Assembly: GCA_964196045.1 (NCBI GenBank) | Contig: CAXMRH010000319.1 | Location: 1 to 17,092, forward strand | Reading direction: 5' to 3' | DNA: 17,092 nt | Origin: SHLQ01 sp964196045 | GTDB lineage: Bacteria; Actinomycetota; Acidimicrobiia; Acidimicrobiales; SHLQ01 | In this document: piece after piece, positions 14,900 to 17,092 of the stretch | How the letters are laid out: each line of letters starts with the position of its first letter | Numbering within the stretch: position 1 is the first letter of the stretch | Notes under the pieces: model-generated | What the model saw: only the letters and a program-made list of their open reading frames with translations | Databases searched by the model: none | Told to the model about the DNA's origin: nothing | Translations under genes and position numbers: made by a program

Positions 14900-16253
14900 G
14901 CAGCCTTCACCACAGCGCACGACCGCCGTTATCGGGGGTGGGATCGCCGGACTCACCGCGGCTCTGTCCCTCGCCAAAAACGGTGAGGATGTACACCTCT
15001 TCGAGAGCTCGGATCGGTTCGGAGGCAAGATCGCCGAATCGATGCTGGACGGAATCCGCATTCCGATAGGCGCTGACGCGTTCCTCGCCCGTCGACCAGA
15101 AGTATCTGAACTGGCCACGGAGCTCGGATTGGGCCACCAGCTCATCTCGCCATCAGCTGGCGCAGCAAGGATCTACCGCGACGGCCGCCTGCACCCACTG
15201 CCACCGAACGTTCTCGGCATTCCTGCAACCACAGACCTTGCTACGACTGGCTTGATCTCCGAATCCGGCGCTCAGCGAGCCCACGCAGACCTGACCTCCG
15301 AGGACGATCGACCGGACGGCGATGAATCGGTTGGATCGATGGTACGCCGGCGACTCGGTGACGAGGTTCTCGAGTATCTCGTCGACCCGCTCCTCGGAGG
15401 AATCAATGCTGGCGACTCCGACCGGCTCAGCCTCAACTCGGGCACACCACAGCTCGGCGAGTTGCGGCAGCGAGACCCAAGCCTCATCACCTCCGCGCAG
15501 CTGGCGTTGGCTGACAGACCTGCCAACCCAGGTCCGGTCTTCAACAGCATCGATGGGGGGATCAACCGTCTCATCGACGAGGCGGCGAAACGACTGATCG
15601 CTGATCGAAATGTCACGGTCCACACCGGCGTCGAGGCGGCTCTCGAGCATGGAGAGTCGTCGTGGAGAGTCTCCGGCCACGATGTCGCCAACGTCGTCAT
15701 TGCCACGCCGGCTCGCGCTGCGGGCGCATTGGTTCGTCCCTTCGCTCCTGATGCGAGCGTCGAACTCGAAGAAATCGAGTATTCGTCTGTTGGCATGATG
15801 CTCATGGTGCTTCCCGAGGACACACTCGACATCGACCCAGCGGTGAGCGGAGTGCTCGTTCCACGAGTATGTGGTTTTCACGTCACTGCGATCTCGTTCG
15901 CCTCACATAAGTGGCCAAACATGGCAGGTGACGGACGCCAGATCTTGCGCGTCTCGGTCGGGCGGCGAACCGACACTCGTTGGCAAGCCCTCGGCGAAGC
16001 CGACCTTTCCGAAATCATCCGCAGCGATGTCAGCGCGATCTTGGGCCAAAACGTCCCCGCAGGACCGTCCAAATTCGCACCCTGGATATACGGTCTGCCT
16101 CAGTACGACGTTGACCACGCCGCTCGAGTCGAGCGAATCGACGCCGCGATCTCGTCGCTGTCGGGCGTCTCTTTTGTTGGCGCCTGGCGGAACGGGCTCG
16201 GCCTTCCAGCCTGTGTCGCGTCCGGCAGATCGGCCGTGCCGTCGCCGAACTGA
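14892..16253 (+). CDS. hemY: HemY-type porphyrinogen oxidase (FAD)
   Basis: This 453-residue flavoprotein belongs to the HemY family. In many actinobacteria the enzyme oxidises coproporphyrinogen III to coproporphyrin III; the older name is protoporphyrinogen oxidase. The FAD-binding Rossmann motif is AVIGGGIAGLTAALSLA (12-28), followed by HLFESSDRFGGK. The C-terminal FAD signature FVGAWRNGLGLPACVASG is near residues 429-446. ATG 14892 is chosen because it has GAGGAG 4 nt upstream and the Rossmann motif follows at once; the longer open frame to 14349 is only a shadow of hemE. It follows hemE directly, so the pair forms a haem operon. No hemQ or ferrochelatase lies in the window, so which of the two pathways is used cannot be decided here. 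Confidence 0.95.
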   Translation: MTKQPSPQRTTAVIGGGIAGLTAALSLAKNGEDVHLFESSDRFGGKIAESMLDGIRIPIGADAFLARRPEVSELATELGLGHQLISPSAGAARIYRDGRLHPLPPNVLGIPATTDLATTGLISESGAQRAHADLTSEDDRPDGDESVGSMVRRRLGDEVLEYLVDPLLGGINAGDSDRLSLNSGTPQLGELRQRDPSLITSAQLALADRPANPGPVFNSIDGGINRLIDEAAKRLIADRNVTVHTGVEAALEHGESSWRVSGHDVANVVIATPARAAGALVRPFAPDASVELEEIEYSSVGMMLMVLPEDTLDIDPAVSGVLVPRVCGFHVTAISFASHKWPNMAGDGRQILRVSVGRRTDTRWQALGEADLSEIIRSDVSAILGQNVPAGPSKFAPWIYGLPQYDVDHAARVERIDAAISSLSGVSFVGAWRNGLGLPACVASGRSAVPSPN

Positions 16254-16337
16254 ATGGAGGGCGAACAATCGTCTTCGTGCAGTGCAAATTACTCATGCTT
16301 GTGGTTCACTTGCTCTTTGGCGGGACATGGGGTCGCA

Positions 16338-17000
16338 ATGAAACTGGAATCAACGATTGACGAGCCCGATGCCGTTGGGCGCGTCGAAGAAGAATCGAGC
16401 ACCGTTGTTGCCGGCAGCCTCGGACAGGACATCGGACCTGCCCTCGATTGGTATGAAGCAAGACAGAGTTCCGGCCTTGAAGCACCAGATCAGCTTCCAG
16501 CTGGCGACGCCCACCTCAATGTCGATCGCACGTTTGTTTTTGCCGATCTGTCGGGTTTCACGCAGTTCACTCGACAGAACGGTCCGCATGAAGCGGTAAA
16601 GCTCCTGGGCGAGTTTCGTCGAGTTGCTCGAAACGTCGCCGCCAAACGCGGCGTTCGGGTCGCAAAATGGCTCGGTGACGGCGTCATGATCGTGAGCGTC
16701 GATCCCACCGCGGCCGTCGCCTTCGGAGCCCACCTCATCCATCACTTCGCGGACACGGACCTCAAGGTGCGCGTGGGTCTGGCGAGCGGAATAGCGCTGT
16801 TGTTCGAAGGCGACGACTACATCGGTGAACCGGTGAACCTCGCCGCGAAGCTCTGTGGCGCGGCTCAGCCCAACGAGATCCTCGGTGCTTGTGAGCTCTC
16901 CGACCTCCCGGATTGGGTGAAAGCCGACGAGGCCGTGTCGGTTGCCATCAGAGGCGTCGGCCTTATCGGCGACATCCATCGATTGATACCGATTCTTTGA
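16338..17000 (+). CDS. class III adenylate/guanylate cyclase domain protein
   Basis: The 220-residue soluble protein has an N-terminal acidic stretch of about 60 residues and then one class III cyclase domain, which normally makes cAMP or cGMP as a dimer. The metal Asp residues are D70 (VFADLSGFT) and D114 (KWLGDG). K110 and D159/D160 sit at the adenine-recognition positions. The conserved Asn is N167 (PVNLAAK). The Arg that normally follows at N+4 and stabilises the transition state is Lys 171 here, so activity may be reduced. ATG 16338 is chosen over ATG 16254 because the 28 extra residues are Cys/Ser-rich and unlike the family, and GGGG precedes 16338. No sensor domain or membrane helix is present. 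It is 84 nt downstream of hemY on the same strand. Confidence 0.92.
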   Translation: MKLESTIDEPDAVGRVEEESSTVVAGSLGQDIGPALDWYEARQSSGLEAPDQLPAGDAHLNVDRTFVFADLSGFTQFTRQNGPHEAVKLLGEFRRVARNVAAKRGVRVAKWLGDGVMIVSVDPTAAVAFGAHLIHHFADTDLKVRVGLASGIALLFEGDDYIGEPVNLAAKLCGAAQPNEILGACELSDLPDWVKADEAVSVAIRGVGLIGDIHRLIPIL

Positions 17001-17015
17001 GAACTCTGCGTTACC

Positions 17016-17037
17016 TCTTCCGCACGTCGAGGGAAGA
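17016..17037 (+). terminator. possible hairpin after the cyclase gene
   Basis: TCTTCC (17016-17021) and GGAAGA (17032-17037) form a 6-bp stem around a 10-nt loop, 15 nt after the cyclase stop codon. There is no T tract after it, so terminator function is uncertain. Nothing else is seen in 17038-17092. Confidence 0.25.
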
Positions 17038-17092
17038 ATGTGGAATTCGACCGGTCACGCGTCGTGTTGACTCATTGAATCGATGACAATCG

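Noticed and set aside
13670..15145. 491-residue minus-strand frame opposite hemE and hemY
   Set aside because: It is antisense to two well-supported genes, with no domain and shadow-like composition.
16254..16337. Extension of the cyclase to ATG 16254
   Set aside because: The added 28 residues are Cys/Ser-rich and unlike the family; the ATG directly follows the hemY stop without a ribosome site. I see no other gene in this 84-nt gap.

Overview
The window looks like chromosomal DNA from a high-GC actinobacterium, plausibly of the Acidimicrobiia. Support is indirect: GC-rich wobble positions, a full-length actinobacterial-type Lhr helicase, an actinobacterial-type HelD, a hemE-hemY pair, and several GTG starts, two of which sit 7 nt after a TANNNT box as expected for leaderless transcripts. 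No tRNA, rRNA, CRISPR array, insertion sequence or phage module was found. Assignment to a class is inference.

Layout. 1-415: a small zinc-ribbon gene (+) with an ambiguous antisense frame upstream. 459-5209 (-): a compact three-gene operon, in transcription order a 1216-residue membrane-anchored PKD-repeat surface protein, a 60-residue two-helix membrane protein and a soluble Ser/Thr kinase. 5210-5497: a divergent intergenic region unusually rich in perfect inverted repeats, including a terminator-like hairpin with a CUCCU loop on the minus strand. 5498-6244 (+): a SirB1/transglutaminase-like protein, convergent with the 1550-residue helicase lhr (6265-10917, -). 10918-11267: the lhr promoter and the apparently frameshifted 5' part of an unrecognised gene whose 3' part is open to 11603 (+). 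11646-13706 (-): helD, whose complete N-terminus is in frame only if translation starts at a non-standard codon, best ATT. 13823-16253 (+): hemE and hemY overlapping by 8 nt, with a 15-bp triplet repeat at the junction. 16338-17000 (+): a class III nucleotide cyclase with an Arg-to-Lys change at a catalytic position.

How the genes work together. The hemE-hemY pair supplies two successive late steps of haem synthesis. Lhr (DNA repair helicase) and HelD (RNA polymerase recycling) are housekeeping nucleic-acid enzymes on separate transcripts. The PKD/small-membrane/kinase operon looks like one envelope-linked signalling or surface unit, and the cyclase is a second signalling protein, possibly read through from the haem operon. 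The least explained parts are the structured region at 5236-5411, the helD start, the broken gene near 11190 and the PKD-kinase operon.
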